Assembly (NCBI GenBank): GCA_002699585.1
Contig: PABP01000033.1
Span: forward strand, 80,920-122,111
DNA length: 41,192 nucleotides
DNA from: Anaerolineaceae bacterium
Lineage (GTDB): Bacteria > Chloroflexota > Anaerolineae > Aggregatilineales > Phototrophicaceae
Reading direction: 5' to 3'
Both the position numbers and the translations under genes were made by a program. The notes under the pieces were generated by a model, which worked only from the letters and a program-made list of their open reading frames with translations, was not told the DNA's origin and searched no databases. Positions 32,425-41,192 of this stretch are shown piece by piece (position 1 is the first letter of the stretch; each line of letters begins with the position of its first letter).

Positions 32425-33458
32425 GATAGAACAACCTTCATCGATTTAACGACGGTGTCAATGCGATCACGATCAATCCAGTAGTGCATCACACAGCGGA
32501 ACTTCCGTTCAAAACCCGGATAGGGGCTGAGAATGACATTGTGTGACTGCATGGCCTCAATAAACTCAGTCGGCGACAACTTTGCATCTTCTTCTAGCAG
32601 GAAAAAGACAAAATTAGTCGCTTGGCTCATGACGTTCACACCAGGGACTTCGCTCAGGCTTTCCGCTAAGTACGCGGCATTATCATGATCCGTCTGAAGA
32701 CGTTTGCTCATCTCATGCAGGGCGATCAAACCCGGGGCTGCCAGCACGCCAGCCTGACGCATACCGCCACCCAGCACTTTGCGTACGCGGCGAGCTTCCG
32801 CAATGAAGGCTTTGCTGCCGACAATCACCGAGCCAACGGGTGCGCACAGGCCTTTGGACAGGCAAAAGGTCACGCTATCAGCGCCTTTGACCATATCCGC
32901 TACCGGAACCTTGAAATGGGTTGAAGCGTTGAATATGCGGGCCCCATCGACATGGAATGCCAGATCATGCTTATGGGTGAGGTCCGCCAGGTCTTGCATG
33001 TATTCTGGGGATAGCGGCAACCCGCCGAGCGTGCCCTGCGTATTTTCAATCGCGACGAGGCGTGTACGCGGAAAATGATAATTATCGCCGCGAATAGCGT
33101 GCTCGACATCGTCAAAGGCTAACGTGCCATCCGGCTGAACAGGAATTGTATGCGGCATGATGCCGCCCAATGACGCCGAACCCCCTTGCTCATATTTGAA
33201 GATATGGGCCTGGTCGCCAATAATGATTTCTTCACCACGTTGGCAGTGCGTCATGAGCGAGATGAGGTTGCCCTGTGTCCCGCTGGCGACGAATAGCCCC
33301 GCTTCTTTACCAAAGACCTCGGCTGATTCTTGTTCGAGTTGGTTAACAGTTGGGTCTTCACCGTAAACGTCATCACCGACGATGGCATTGGCCATCGCTT
33401 CGCGCATGGCAGCTGTCGGGTGGGTGACGGTATCACTGCGTAAGTCGATTGTTTCCAA
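32421..33458 (-). CDS. ltaE: Low-specificity L-threonine aldolase
   Basis: A 345-residue fold-type I PLP enzyme that cleaves threonine or allo-threonine to glycine and acetaldehyde. The N-terminus TIDLRSDTVTHPTAAMREAM is the family start. HVDGARIFNA carries the PLP-binding Asp, and SVTFCLSKGLCAPVGS carries the Schiff-base Lys202. TTG 33458 is chosen since it matches where the family begins; a longer open frame upstream (to 33629) overlaps the next gene and encodes unrelated sequence. GGGAAAAG a few bases upstream is a modest ribosome binding site. It is followed by the coupled CPBP gene. Confidence 0.9.
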   Translation of the reverse strand: METIDLRSDTVTHPTAAMREAMANAIVGDDVYGEDPTVNQLEQESAEVFGKEAGLFVASGTQGNLISLMTHCQRGEEIIIGDQAHIFKYEQGGSASLGGIMPHTIPVQPDGTLAFDDVEHAIRGDNYHFPRTRLVAIENTQGTLGGLPLSPEYMQDLADLTHKHDLAFHVDGARIFNASTHFKVPVADMVKGADSVTFCLSKGLCAPVGSVIVGSKAFIAEARRVRKVLGGGMRQAGVLAAPGLIALHEMSKRLQTDHDNAAYLAESLSEVPGVNVMSQATNFVFFLLEEDAKLSPTEFIEAMQSHNVILSPYPGFERKFRCVMHYWIDRDRIDTVVKSMKVVLS

Positions 33459-33543
33459 GAGCTTTTCCCTAGACGTAGAGTGTGATGCAAACAGGTTTCC
33501 TGTGGCCGATGTTAGACCCTTCATCGACTTTTCGCAATGGACT

Positions 33544-34341
33544 TTAGCGCCATTGACCTTGCATCTGCTGGCCCTGATCCAGATCGACAATCTCATCGGA
33601 TTCGGCATCTGCTTTGCCATCTGCGTCAATCAGCCTGCCAATGGATGCTGTGTCGTAAGCATCTTCCATCATAGCGAGGTCGTCGTCGAGATGTTCTTGC
33701 ATGCGTTGGCTGATGAATGCGGCATAATCCTTGACCAGATCATTCAGGATCGTACGACGAGTACCATCTGCCATTTCTGCCCATAGTCGATAGCGGGGCG
33801 TATCATAGCCCTCTTTTTTAGAAGCGACTGTTTCTTCGTAGCCAATGCTGACTACACCCGCTAAGTCAATGCGTTGTGGTGTGCTATCTGTAGCTGGCAG
33901 CGGCCCCCGCTTGACCTGGATTTCATAGTCTGTCATCGAGATGTGCGTCTTGTTATAGGTGATGACCGCAGCCGCATAGAACATGACGAGAGCAATCAAG
34001 GCGATGAAAATGGGCAGGATGAAGGGTACATCCCCGGATGAGAAATATTCACTCACTAGCAGCGCTGTGACGACTGACATTGAGCTGCCGCCAATCACCA
34101 TGCCGAGGAGATTTTCGTTACGCTCCAGTCGCCAGTTTGTCCTGAACGACATGCTTAGCAAATGGTCTTCATCGCGTAGCGTCAGTCCTCCAGGCTGTTT
34201 GACCTTACGCCGTTTGGTCTTGGCTGTCGGTAGGTCAAAACTGAAAACATGGTGGCATGCCGGGCAAACCGCTGCCATTTTCTGAATGTTGATATGCTCG
34301 GCAGTGATGGTCTGGCCACAATTTGGGCAGGTGATTTGCAT
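33544..34341 (-). CDS. Zinc-ribbon membrane protein, unknown function
   Basis: A 265-residue protein. The N-terminus is a zinc ribbon with paired CxxC motifs (CPNCGQTI and CPACHHVF, ~22 residues apart). A basic linker (TKRRKVKQPGG) follows, then two membrane segments (MVIGGSSMSVVTALLVSEYF; FILPIFIALIALVMFYAAAV), and a C-terminal cytoplasmic domain with a PH-like strand pattern (HISMTDYEIQVKRGPLP, QRIDLAGVVSIGYEE). Its acidic tail ends QGQQMQGQWR. I recognise no named family. It lies between the M20 dipeptidase and threonine aldolase genes in the same direction. Confidence 0.75.
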   Translation of the reverse strand: MQITCPNCGQTITAEHINIQKMAAVCPACHHVFSFDLPTAKTKRRKVKQPGGLTLRDEDHLLSMSFRTNWRLERNENLLGMVIGGSSMSVVTALLVSEYFSSGDVPFILPIFIALIALVMFYAAAVITYNKTHISMTDYEIQVKRGPLPATDSTPQRIDLAGVVSIGYEETVASKKEGYDTPRYRLWAEMADGTRRTILNDLVKDYAAFISQRMQEHLDDDLAMMEDAYDTASIGRLIDADGKADAESDEIVDLDQGQQMQGQWR

Positions 34342-34416
34342 GGCATGCTCCCTAGGTATCGTGTGCGATGTGTTCCTTATTGTATACGCACTTGATGAAG
34401 TGCGGGTTACAGTCGC

Positions 34417-35787
34417 TTAAAGCTTGGCGACCTCATCCAGTAGGGCAATAGAAGTGTTGATACCCTTATGGAACATATCGATATGGATATGTTCATTTGG
34501 CCCATGTAAGCCGTCTGTATTCAGGCCAAAGCCCATCAAAATCACCGGGACTTGCAGCACCTTCTGGAAGTCGCCGACGATGGGCAGGCTGCCACCCTCA
34601 CGCTTGAAGACCGGTGCGGCTCCCCAGCCTTTTTCGTAGGCAGCTATTGCGGCTTGCATCATGGGCGTATCGATGTCTGTTTGTGGGCTGGGTGTGCCGA
34701 CCTTAAATGGCGTGACTTCGACACGAACCGTATCCGGTGCGATTTCCATAATATAGTCCTGGCAGAGTTTGGCAACTGTTGCCGGGTCCTGGTCAGCGAC
34801 CAGGCGGCAGCTCATCTTCGCCCAGGCTTTCTCAGGAACAATCGCTTTCATGCCGTTGCCCCAGTAACCACTGGCCATGCCGTTGATTTCCAGCGTGGGC
34901 CGCGCGCCAATACGCTCCTGAATGCTGTAATCGGATTCGCCCCAGGGTTTGGGTGCGCCGGTGTCATCTTTCCATTCTTCCTCTGAATAAGGGACTTTTT
35001 CCAGGGCGGCGCGTTCGTCATCGCTCAACACGCGCACAGCGTCATAGAAACCGGGCACCGCCACGCTGCCATCTTCGTTATGTAGCTTGCTGATGATTTC
35101 TGCCAGGGCTTGCGCCGGGTTGTGGACTGTACCGCCATACATACCACTATGCAGGTCTTGCTTGGGGCCGTAGACAGTCACTTCAAAGGCGGTGACGCCG
35201 CGCAGCGCATACACGATAACGGGCTGATCTTTTTTGGCCATGCTGGTATCGCTAATGATGCAGACATCAGCCGCCAGACGGTCAGCATGTTCGTGCACGT
35301 ATTTGGCGATGCTCTCGCCGCCGCTTTCTTCTTCGCCTTCAATGATGAACTTGACGTTCACGGGCAGTTTGCCATCGGTTTCTAGCAAGCTTTCTACAGC
35401 CTTTACATGGGTGAAGAATTGGCCTTTGTCGTCGGTTGTGCCCCGTCCCCAGATTTTGCCGTCGCGCTCGACCGGGTCGAAGGGTTCCGTGTCCCAGCCA
35501 TCTTCTTTAGCGGCGGGTTGGACATCATAATGCCCATAAATCAGGACAGTCGGTGCCTCTGAGCCTGCGCCCAGCCATTCGGCATAGACCAGGGGATGCC
35601 TGCCTGTTGGGATGACTTCAGCGGTCAAGCCGATCGCTTTCAAATGATCGACTGTCCATTCAGCCGCTTTTTTACAATCAGCGGCATAGTCTTCATCGGT
35701 GCTAACGCTTGGAATTCGTAGGAGGTCGATTAACTCGCTCCTGAAGCGAGCGGCGTTTTCTTGGGCATATTGTTGTGCTTGGGTCAT
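34417..35787 (-). CDS. M20-family dipeptidase
   Basis: A 456-residue di-zinc peptidase. Metal ligands and catalytic residues are visible in order: VLIYGHYDVQP (His, catalytic Asp), GRGTTDDKGQ (bridging Asp), IIEGEEESGG (catalytic Glu and metal Glu), SDTSMA (Asp) and the C-terminal GPNEHIHIDMF (His). The lid/dimerisation domain lies in the middle (VYGPKQDLHSGMYGG). Length and motifs fit cytosolic non-specific or CNDP-type dipeptidases; true specificity is unknown. No signal peptide. Ribosome binding site AGAAAGG precedes the ATG. The LLM oxidoreductase gene lies 58 nt upstream in the same direction. Confidence 0.93.
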   Translation of the reverse strand: MTQAQQYAQENAARFRSELIDLLRIPSVSTDEDYAADCKKAAEWTVDHLKAIGLTAEVIPTGRHPLVYAEWLGAGSEAPTVLIYGHYDVQPAAKEDGWDTEPFDPVERDGKIWGRGTTDDKGQFFTHVKAVESLLETDGKLPVNVKFIIEGEEESGGESIAKYVHEHADRLAADVCIISDTSMAKKDQPVIVYALRGVTAFEVTVYGPKQDLHSGMYGGTVHNPAQALAEIISKLHNEDGSVAVPGFYDAVRVLSDDERAALEKVPYSEEEWKDDTGAPKPWGESDYSIQERIGARPTLEINGMASGYWGNGMKAIVPEKAWAKMSCRLVADQDPATVAKLCQDYIMEIAPDTVRVEVTPFKVGTPSPQTDIDTPMMQAAIAAYEKGWGAAPVFKREGGSLPIVGDFQKVLQVPVILMGFGLNTDGLHGPNEHIHIDMFHKGINTSIALLDEVAKL

Positions 35788-35845
35788 GATTTACCTTTCT
35801 GATGGGGATTATTGTGGTCATGCGTCATTCGTATAGTCAATAAGC

Positions 35846-36871
35846 TTAGGAAGTCATCGCCTTGCTGGCTTCTTCCCAGATGATGCGCCGGGTTTCATCT
35901 TCCGGCTCAAATGGGAAATAGTAGCCGACGCGGTCGAGCAGTCCATCGTAACGCTCACGGACTGCATAGGGTAGGTCCTCTGGCGCGGCCACGACCGCAA
36001 ATGTATTGAGGATGTCATCCGGCACATGCTGCCACATTTCGTCCCATTTACCCTCTTTCGTCAGCCGATTCATGGCTTCGCCGAAGTCGCCCCATCCGTG
36101 GATATCAAGCACCCGGCGGTAACTAGGGGTGCTGGCATAGAAGGCAATCTGTGATTTTATTTCAATCGTATTGAGCTGGATCTCTTCCTTATTACGCCCG
36201 GTCACGACGAATACAGCACATGAGAGGGCAATATCCTCCGCTGAGCGATTTGCTTTTTCCGCGCCTTCAGCGATGGCTGGCCGGATCACCTGGCGCAGAT
36301 AGCCCGGCGTGTGGAAGGAGTGCACATGGAAGCCGTTAGCCGCTTCGCCACCCAGGCGGCAAAGGGCAGGTCCCACGCCTGCGATATAAACCGGAATATC
36401 TGGGTGCTCAATCGGGCCAGGGTTGAAGAAGGGTGGGAGTACACCGAACCCGTAATGCTTGCCTCGGTAGCGCAGGCCGCTTTCTTCCTGGAAGGATTGC
36501 CATATTTTGCGCATGGCGGCGATGTAGTCCCTGAGCTGAGAAACGGGTTTGTCATCCCATTGGGCGCTGAAGCGTTTGACGATATGCACTTTGATCTGTG
36601 TGCCCAATCCCAGGATAAAGCGTCCCTTGGATTGAGCGGCCAGGTCCCATGCGATCTGCGCGGTGACCATCGGGCTACGCGGGAACGCGACGGCAATCCC
36701 TGTGCCCAGGTTGATATGCTCGGTGGCACTGGCGGCATGCGTCAGGGGCAAAAACGGGTTGTGCATGGTTTCCGCTGTCCACAAACCATTGAAGCCGTAG
36801 TCCTCGACCTGGCGCGCAAGATTGGCCGCCTTGTTCAAATCATCAGGGAAAATCGTGACATCGAATTTCAT
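35846..36871 (-). CDS. LLM-class flavin-dependent oxidoreductase
   Basis: A 341-residue luciferase-like monooxygenase (TIM barrel). Family features are FPDDLNKAANLARQVEDYGF, NGLWTAETMHNPFLPLTHAA, INLGTGIAVAFPRSPMVTA and RFILGLGTQIKVHIVKRF. The length and these signatures resemble F420-dependent members (TIGR03617-type), which use F420 rather than FMN; cofactor use is not certain from the sequence. The ribosome binding site is weak. It is divergent from the GAF-PP2C gene, and two perfect palindromes lie in the shared region (36931-36953). Confidence 0.87.
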   Translation of the reverse strand: MKFDVTIFPDDLNKAANLARQVEDYGFNGLWTAETMHNPFLPLTHAASATEHINLGTGIAVAFPRSPMVTAQIAWDLAAQSKGRFILGLGTQIKVHIVKRFSAQWDDKPVSQLRDYIAAMRKIWQSFQEESGLRYRGKHYGFGVLPPFFNPGPIEHPDIPVYIAGVGPALCRLGGEAANGFHVHSFHTPGYLRQVIRPAIAEGAEKANRSAEDIALSCAVFVVTGRNKEEIQLNTIEIKSQIAFYASTPSYRRVLDIHGWGDFGEAMNRLTKEGKWDEMWQHVPDDILNTFAVVAAPEDLPYAVRERYDGLLDRVGYYFPFEPEDETRRIIWEEASKAMTS

Positions 36872-36930
36872 AAATAGTTAGCTTTCAATTATTTGGATGC
36901 TGGCAATGAGCCACCATTTGCGTGGCGTTG

Positions 36931-36953
36931 ATCGTACGATTATGGTGCACCAT
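36931..36953. promoter_or_regulatory. Two adjacent perfect palindromes in a divergent promoter region
   Basis: ATCGTACGAT (36931-36940) and ATGGTGCACCAT (36942-36953) are separated by one base. Both are perfect, self-complementary, and sit between two divergent genes, the usual place for operators of dimeric regulators. No regulator gene is adjacent, and the cognate factor is unknown. Confidence 0.5.
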
Positions 36954-37014
36954 GATAGCATTTTCCATGAGCCGATTACGAATGCGACTCGTTTCGCTCT
37001 AATGATCGGTTGAT

Positions 37015-37022
37015 GCTATAAT
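37015..37022 (+). promoter_or_regulatory. -10 box of the GAF-PP2C gene
   Basis: TATAAT (37017-37022) overlaps an ATG at 37021, so that ATG cannot be the true start if this promoter is used. The -35 is weak (TTCGCT at an 18-nt spacing). The predicted start is near 37029. Confidence 0.5.
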
Positions 37023-37092
37023 GCGTGCAACGTCATTCCGAAATGCAATCCAGCAATCGTTCAAAAACTTTTTACATAGCAGGACAATCTTC

Positions 37093-38361
37093 GTGACCCC
37101 TGATACCTCTCCAGAAAACCTGACTGAGTCGCACCTGCGCACCCTCTATCAAATCGCCCAATGGATCAACTCTAGCTTGGAGTTCAACCAGTCGCTGAAC
37201 AATGCCATTGATGCGGTTATGCAGGTGACGCGGGCAGAACGTGGTTTCTTGATGGTTCATGATGAAGGGGCCAATCGCCTGCGGGTGTTGGTGGCACGCG
37301 GTATCGATGGCGCGACGATTGAACGCGAAGGTTACAGCACGACGATTGTCAATCAGGTGGTGCAGACGCGCCAACCTATCCTGACCAACAATGCTCAGTT
37401 CGATCAGGAATATACTGGTTCCAAGAGCATCATCATGCATAAGCTGCGTGCGATTCTTTGTACGCCGATGATGGTCAATGAACGGCTAGTGGGCGTGGTC
37501 TATGTTGATACGGCCATGAAAGCCGGGATGTTCGGCCCGAATGACATGTCACTGGTGACTGCGGTCAGCGGTCTGGCAGCTCGTGCGATTGAAAATGCAC
37601 GTTTGTATCAAGTGGCATTGGAAAAAGGCCGCCTGGAACGCGAACTGCAAATGGCGCGGGAAATCCAGCGTGGTTTGCTACCTCAGCAGTTGCCTGACGT
37701 ATCTAATTATGAAATCGCAACATGGTGGGAAGCTGCTCGTGAGGTTGCAGGCGATTTTTATGACGTGTTCAGGGCAAAAGATGGCATGCTTTCTACAGTG
37801 ATGGCCGATGTTTCTGACAAAGGCGCGCCAGCGGCCTTGTTCATGGCTGTTACGCGCACACTGATTCGCAGCCACGTTCATAATGGCGTGGACCCAGTTC
37901 AAGTGGTGACGAGCACCAACGATCTGCTTTTGCCGGATGCCGAACAGAATGGCATGTTTGTCACCCTGTACTATAGTGAATTCCAGGCGGACGGCTACAG
38001 TGTACATGTCAATGCGGGGCACAACCCACCGATTCATTATCGAGCTGCTAGCAAAGAAGCAACTTTTATGCCGATTGGGGGCCGTGCCCTGGGTTGGTTC
38101 CCTAATAACCCAGTGGGAAGCATCGAACTAGAGCTAGAGCCAGGTGATCTGATGGTGCTCTATACCGATGGCCTGACCGAGGCGGAGAATCCAGAAGGCG
38201 AACCCTATGGTGAGGAGCGGCTAGCTGACATTGTTGAGCGCACAGCGACGTCCTCAGCGGATGATGTTCGGGATGCTATTTTGCATCATGTCGCTGAGTT
38301 TTGTGATGGTAATCCGCCGTTCGATGATATGACTATGTTGGTCGTAAAGTACATTGGATAG
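37093..38361 (+). CDS. GAF domain-PP2C (SpoIIE/RsbU-type) serine phosphatase
   Basis: About 422 residues from GTG 37093. A GAF sensor domain (~35-170: ERGFLMVHDEGANRLRVLV... ILCTPMMVNERLVGVVYVD) is followed by a coiled linker (ELQMAREIQRGLLPQQLPD) and a PP2C-SpoIIE domain. Metal-binding Asp residues are in EVAGDFYD, MADVSDKGAPAALFM, LYTDGLTEAENP and PPFDDMTMLVV. Such proteins dephosphorylate anti-anti-sigma (STAS) proteins and so switch sigma factors. GTG 37093 is chosen because AGGA precedes it at 8 nt and the upstream ATG overlaps the -10 box. No STAS/anti-sigma gene is directly adjacent. Confidence 0.85.
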   Translation: MTPDTSPENLTESHLRTLYQIAQWINSSLEFNQSLNNAIDAVMQVTRAERGFLMVHDEGANRLRVLVARGIDGATIEREGYSTTIVNQVVQTRQPILTNNAQFDQEYTGSKSIIMHKLRAILCTPMMVNERLVGVVYVDTAMKAGMFGPNDMSLVTAVSGLAARAIENARLYQVALEKGRLERELQMAREIQRGLLPQQLPDVSNYEIATWWEAAREVAGDFYDVFRAKDGMLSTVMADVSDKGAPAALFMAVTRTLIRSHVHNGVDPVQVVTSTNDLLLPDAEQNGMFVTLYYSEFQADGYSVHVNAGHNPPIHYRAASKEATFMPIGGRALGWFPNNPVGSIELELEPGDLMVLYTDGLTEAENPEGEPYGEERLADIVERTATSSADDVRDAILHHVAEFCDGNPPFDDMTMLVVKYIG

Positions 38362-38455
38362 CTGATTTTCCATCGACGTCTGCAAATGACATTGTGGCAT
38401 TGTTTATGGTGTGGACTTTTGTCGAAGTCGAGTGACTGAGGAGCTGCGAGGGTAC

Positions 38456-39589
38456 ATGGATCAGGCGAATACGCAAAACTCCTATAACTGGATTTTTGTT
38501 TTACTGATTACGATCATTCTCTTAATAGCCTTATGGGCCATTCGCAGCATCTTGTTGCTGACGTTTGCAGCCGTATTGCTCACGGTCCTGGCAACGGCTC
38601 CTGTCCGTCTTTTTGAACGATGGGGAATGAGTCGGGGAATAGCGATCCTTCTATCAATCTTACTGGGCTTGGTGGTGATTGTTGTTGCCATCATGCTGGT
38701 ATTTCCGACGCTATTTCAGCAGTTCAGCGTACTATTCACGGACATTATCCCGCGTGGTGTTGAACAGCTCATCGAAGAATGGAACAGTGGTCGTGTTTTT
38801 GAAGCATTTCCATTCTTGGAAGATTATGTGCAGAACATCGTGATTGATAGCGACTTGATAAATCAGGTCGCGACACAGGTGGGGAATGCGCTGGGTACTT
38901 TGGGTGGATCCGTGCTGCCTTTAGTCGGTAGTGTTGCCAATACTGTCCTCAGTATTTTGATCGTCATCTTCCTTAGTATGTACTTCCTTGCCGAACCGAG
39001 ACGTTACATCAGCGGCATCATCGCCCTGACGCCAAAGTGGTATCGGTCACGCATGCAAGACATCCTTGCCTTGTGCGATGAAACCATCCGTGCCTGGTTG
39101 CGAGTGACTGGGGCCTCGATGTTGTTGGTCGGTCTGGGCACGGCTTTGGGTCTGGCGATCATTGGCGTCGAACAATGGGCGGCGCTGGGTGTATTGGCTG
39201 GTGTTCTCAGCTTCATTCCAAACTTTGGACCGCTGTTGGCGTTAATCCCATCCATTGCTGTGGCCATTATCCAGGCTCCTGAGAATACGTTCTGGGTCAT
39301 CATCATTATTTATGGCATGTCCTTCTTGCAAAGCCAGATCGTTGGCCCACTCCTGGCGAATGAAAGTATGAAGTTGGCGCCGGTCCTGATTCTCATCGGG
39401 CAGATTGTGTTTGGCGTCTTTTTTGGCTTCCTTGGTATTATGCTGGCGGTTCCACTGACGGCGCTTGGCGTTGTCTTGATTTCAGAGATGTACATCAAGG
39501 ATTTCCTGGGTGATCGTTTATGGAATAGCCTTAAAGATGTCAATGATGAGGGTGAGAATTTAGAAGAATTGCTTCCCTCACCAGATTGA
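38456..39589 (+). CDS. AI-2E family transporter
   Basis: About 377 residues from ATG 38456, with eight membrane segments. Family features: N-terminal YNWIFVLLITIILLIALWAI, the soluble loop between segments 3 and 4, IVIFLSMYFLAEPRRYI, and the C-terminal LSFIPNFGPLLALIPSIAVAI and LAPVLILIGQIVFGVFFGFLG. The family (YhhQ/TqsA-like) includes the autoinducer-2 exporter TqsA and Na+/H+ antiporter-like members, so the substrate is open. The longer reading from GTG 38411 adds 15 hydrophilic residues; GAGGG before ATG 38456 supports the shorter one. Confidence 0.88.
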   Translation: MDQANTQNSYNWIFVLLITIILLIALWAIRSILLLTFAAVLLTVLATAPVRLFERWGMSRGIAILLSILLGLVVIVVAIMLVFPTLFQQFSVLFTDIIPRGVEQLIEEWNSGRVFEAFPFLEDYVQNIVIDSDLINQVATQVGNALGTLGGSVLPLVGSVANTVLSILIVIFLSMYFLAEPRRYISGIIALTPKWYRSRMQDILALCDETIRAWLRVTGASMLLVGLGTALGLAIIGVEQWAALGVLAGVLSFIPNFGPLLALIPSIAVAIIQAPENTFWVIIIIYGMSFLQSQIVGPLLANESMKLAPVLILIGQIVFGVFFGFLGIMLAVPLTALGVVLISEMYIKDFLGDRLWNSLKDVNDEGENLEELLPSPD

Positions 39590-40362
39590 TCAAATTTCTT
39601 ACGATTTCTTTGTGAAAATTGCTACGAAGTCCCCTTGACCAGTGTAGGGGGCCGTGATATGATTTGGCTCCTGCGACGGACAACGACGCAGCGAGCTTAA
39701 CAAAGCAGAGGAGGATGCTGAACAGAGGACTGTTCACAACCTCATAGGGCAGCGAAGACGGCGAGAGCGCAAGCGACCGCGGTCGGAGCTGCAAGAACCG
39801 ACACTCCCTACTTGGGGGTCCGCGTATGCCAGGTCTGGTGACCGGGGTCGTTTTGAGACGGCACTTAGGGAAAAGGACTTGGGATAAAGCGAGATAACCC
39901 AAACGAGTTGGACACGAAAGTGGAAAACTCGGGAAAAAGCGCGAAAGTCAGCGTTGACAAGGTTAGGGTGGGGTTGGTATGCTTGTCTCTACCACAAACG
40001 GAGTACTGGAAACGGGAAACAGAATGTGGGTGAGCGAAAAGCTCAGACAGGGGTGGCAACACCTCAGGGAATGAGAGATCATTCCAGGGAACCTTAACAA
40101 CAGGATAGTGGGTCGAGACGGGGCTTGAGAGACGTTTTCCACACAAGATGGAGAACACAAGCACTGTTGAGACTGAGACGAAATGGTTGGTTATCTGGTT
40201 GAGTTCACTCGAAAGAGACGGGCTCTATAATAGGAACAGATAACGAATCAGCCAGAGTAGAACAAGCTCAGAGCAGACTCCTACGGGAGAGCTGCTCAAC
40301 AAAAAAGGAAAATAACTTACTCAGCGAGTAAGTTAATCCCCTGTACAAGGGGAAACCCCTTG
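39590..40362 (+). promoter_or_regulatory. Ribosomal RNA operon control region with three candidate promoters
   Basis: No protein gene is supported in these 773 nt. P1: TTGACC (39635-39640), 17-nt spacer, TATGAT (39658-39663), with an A/T-rich region just upstream resembling an UP element. P2: TTGACA (39954-39959), 18-nt spacer, TATGCT (39978-39983). P3: TATAAT (40226-40231) with only a weak -35 (GTTCAC, 40203-40208). Transcripts would start near 39670, 39990 and 40238, so the 16S leader is up to ~690 nt. Near its end are a hairpin capped by UACG (40271-40297) and a 10-bp hairpin (40313-40322/40326-40335). The leader probably also holds antitermination and RNase III processing signals. Confidence 0.7.

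Positions 40363-41192
<830 letters not shown>

Noticed and set aside
33459-33629. N-terminal extension of threonine aldolase
   Set aside because: It overlaps the upstream gene and is unlike the family, whose members begin at the segment after TTG 33458.
39540-40164. Minus-strand open frames of ~100-120 residues in the rRNA leader
   Set aside because: They oppose the rRNA leader and promoters and have no family resemblance or ribosome binding site.

Overview
This window looks like chromosomal DNA of a Chloroflexota bacterium, probably from the Anaerolineae or a neighbouring class. The basis is the partial 16S rRNA gene at the right edge (features such as GTAAAACGTAGG and ATTAGAAACCCCGGTAGTCC), the gene content, and the mixed-strand layout of short operons. 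The taxonomic call is an inference and was not tested by a database search. No phage, transposon, CRISPR array or tRNA was found. The only recombinase-like gene appears catalytically dead.

Layout. 1-6.7 kb (+): a truncated methyltransferase, a candidate stand-alone small RNA, a DUF368 polyprenyl-phosphate transporter-like protein, a secreted Pro/Thr/Glu-repeat protein, and a 910-residue acyl-CoA synthetase fused to a GNAT acetyltransferase. 6.7-13.3 kb (-): a complete Mrp-type cation/proton antiporter operon (A+B fused, then C, D, E, F, and a G subunit with an extra soluble domain). 13.6-15.4 kb (-): etfB-etfA. 15.5-18.6 kb: single genes, including a pentapeptide-repeat protein, a 59-residue YqaE/Pmp3 protein, a Roadblock-like protein, an SGNH hydrolase and a Uma2-family nuclease. 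18.9-20.1 kb (-): an acyl-CoA dehydrogenase, a likely electron donor to the ETF.

20.9-24.7 kb (-): the most interesting region. A JAMM protease, a ubiquitin-like sulfur carrier ending Gly-Gly-Arg, a GNAT enzyme, a DUF4395 membrane protein, a membrane-anchored thioredoxin and a MoeB-rhodanese activating enzyme lie in one direction. Ahead of them is a roughly 200-nt leader with a good promoter, three hairpins, an intrinsic terminator and an exact 8-bp competing antiterminator pairing. This resembles the mycobacterial Mec-CysO-MoeZ sulfur-transfer system, but it has a protected carrier tail, no cysM, and what may be an undescribed attenuator or riboswitch.

25-30.3 kb: citrate synthase, a secreted phytase-like protein, three tandem rhomboid proteins (the first lacking its catalytic His) and a STAS/SpoIIAA-like protein. 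30.5-36.9 kb: a tyrosine-recombinase relative with Phe at the nucleophile position, then on the minus strand an LLM flavin oxidoreductase, an M20 dipeptidase, a zinc-ribbon membrane protein, threonine aldolase and a degenerate CPBP protein. 37-39.6 kb (+): a GAF-PP2C phosphatase and an AI-2E family transporter. 39.6-41.2 kb (+): an rRNA operon start with three candidate promoters, a long leader, and the first ~830 nt of 16S rRNA.

How the parts work together: the metabolic genes suggest an aerobic or facultative heterotroph that oxidises acyl-CoAs (acyl-CoA dehydrogenase, ETF, citrate synthase) and controls Na+/H+ balance with Mrp. Start codons were revised where promoters, ribosome binding sites or family alignments argued against the longest reading frame.
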